This document shows positions 6,025 to 6,374 of a stretch of DNA of 6,374 nt, one piece after another. The notes beneath the pieces were generated by a model that ran no database searches, was not told the DNA's origin, and saw nothing but the letters and a program-made list of their open reading frames with translations. A program made the translations under genes and the position numbers. The stretch is taken from assembly GCA_030633365.1 (NCBI GenBank), contig DAOVSY010000172.1, positions 1-6,374 on the forward strand. Reading direction: 5' to 3'. Each line of letters begins with the position of its first letter. Positions within the stretch are counted from its first letter, which is position 1. This DNA is from Spirochaetaceae bacterium (lineage in GTDB: Bacteria; Spirochaetota; Spirochaetia; B11-G9).

Positions 6025-6374
6025 AAATAATTAGTATATCCATAATTATTTTTACTCTTACCTTTGGAGTTTTATTTGCAGTTGATTTTGGCGGTAGTAT
6101 TGATGGGACATCAATTATCTCATATTCAGAGGATCTTAGTGACTATAGAGAGAGTAATCTATCTTTGTGGCTTTCATCTGACTTTGGAAATGATATTAAA
6201 TTTTTCTCCAAAGGAAGTTATACATATTCTACTGTTTCTCCATATTTATTTGAACTTGATTTTTTAAATATAAATAAAGAAAACGAATCAATATTCTCTT
6301 ATACTGTAGGAAGACTTTGGACATCTGATTTCTCCGGATATATTTTTAATCATACTATGGATGGAGTAAAAGCG
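6021..6374 (+). CDS. Probable outer-membrane beta-barrel protein, N-terminal part (runs off right edge)
   Basis: The frame is open for 118 codons from the ATG at 6021 to the window end. AAGGAG (6007-6012), 8 bases upstream, is the strongest Shine-Dalgarno in the window, and the ATG overlaps the previous TGA as ATGA. The product starts MKIISISIIIFTLTFGVLFA, a signal peptide with a likely cut after FA at residue 20. The mature part alternates polar and hydrophobic residues with many Ser, Tyr and Phe and acidic turns, for example NLSLWLSSDFG, IKFFSKGSYTYST, and IFSYTVGRLWTSDFSGYIF. This is typical of amphipathic strands of a porin-like barrel, in which the GR...D...DG pattern often recurs. The assignment is by composition and pattern only; no specific family is recognised. 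The C-terminal end, where a barrel would finish with an aromatic residue, is outside the window. Confidence 0.8.
   Translation, partial: MKIISISIIIFTLTFGVLFAVDFGGSIDGTSIISYSEDLSDYRESNLSLWLSSDFGNDIKFFSKGSYTYSTVSPYLFELDFLNINKENESIFSYTVGRLWTSDFSGYIFNHTMDGVKA

Noticed and set aside
6064..6267. 67-codon open frame on the plus strand near the right edge
   Set aside because: It is out of frame with the beta-barrel gene starting at 6021, which has a strong ribosome site, an ATGA overlap and a signal peptide.

Overview
The window is AT-rich bacterial chromosome with short intergenic gaps. The gene set fits a spirochaete: a very large CHASE2-adenylate cyclase with a C-terminal repeat tail ending in a DWDGVF-type motif, a lone MshEN-like small protein, and secreted or outer-membrane proteins with short Lys-rich signal peptides. 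This placement rests on recalled family resemblance only. There are no RNA genes, CRISPR arrays, insertion sequences or phage genes. All seven genes look like ordinary cellular genes, and I see no complete undescribed system.

Layout, left to right. (1) Positions 1-1072, minus strand: a DacA/PBP5-type D-alanyl-D-alanine carboxypeptidase that runs off the left edge. Its reading frame is continuous except for two in-frame stops (TAA, then TGA) 15 codons apart, directly before the KTG active-site triad. It is therefore a pseudogene or carries a sequence error. (2) Positions 1073-1143: a divergent intergenic region with a good sigma70-type promoter facing right. (3) Positions 1144-2724, plus strand: a tight three-gene operon encoding a 64-residue MshEN-like protein, an inositol-monophosphatase-family phosphatase, and a RimJ-like ribosomal-protein alanine N-acetyltransferase. 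The gap between genes one and two is 1 nt; the TTG start of gene three overlaps the TGA stop of gene two. (4) Positions 2752-5457, minus strand: the 901-residue CHASE2-class III adenylate cyclase, convergent with the operon across 27 bp. (5) Positions 5458-5565: a second divergent promoter region. (6) Positions 5566-6374, plus strand: a small secreted protein of unknown function, coupled by an ATGA overlap to a probable outer-membrane beta-barrel protein that runs off the right edge.

The themes are the cell envelope (carboxypeptidase, secreted pair) and nucleotide second-messenger signalling: cAMP synthesis by the cyclase and possibly c-di-GMP binding by the 64-residue protein. No direct link between these genes is shown by the sequence. 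The points most worth a second look are the interrupted carboxypeptidase, the free-standing MshEN-like protein, the enlarged sensor domain of the cyclase, and the unknown secreted/beta-barrel pair.
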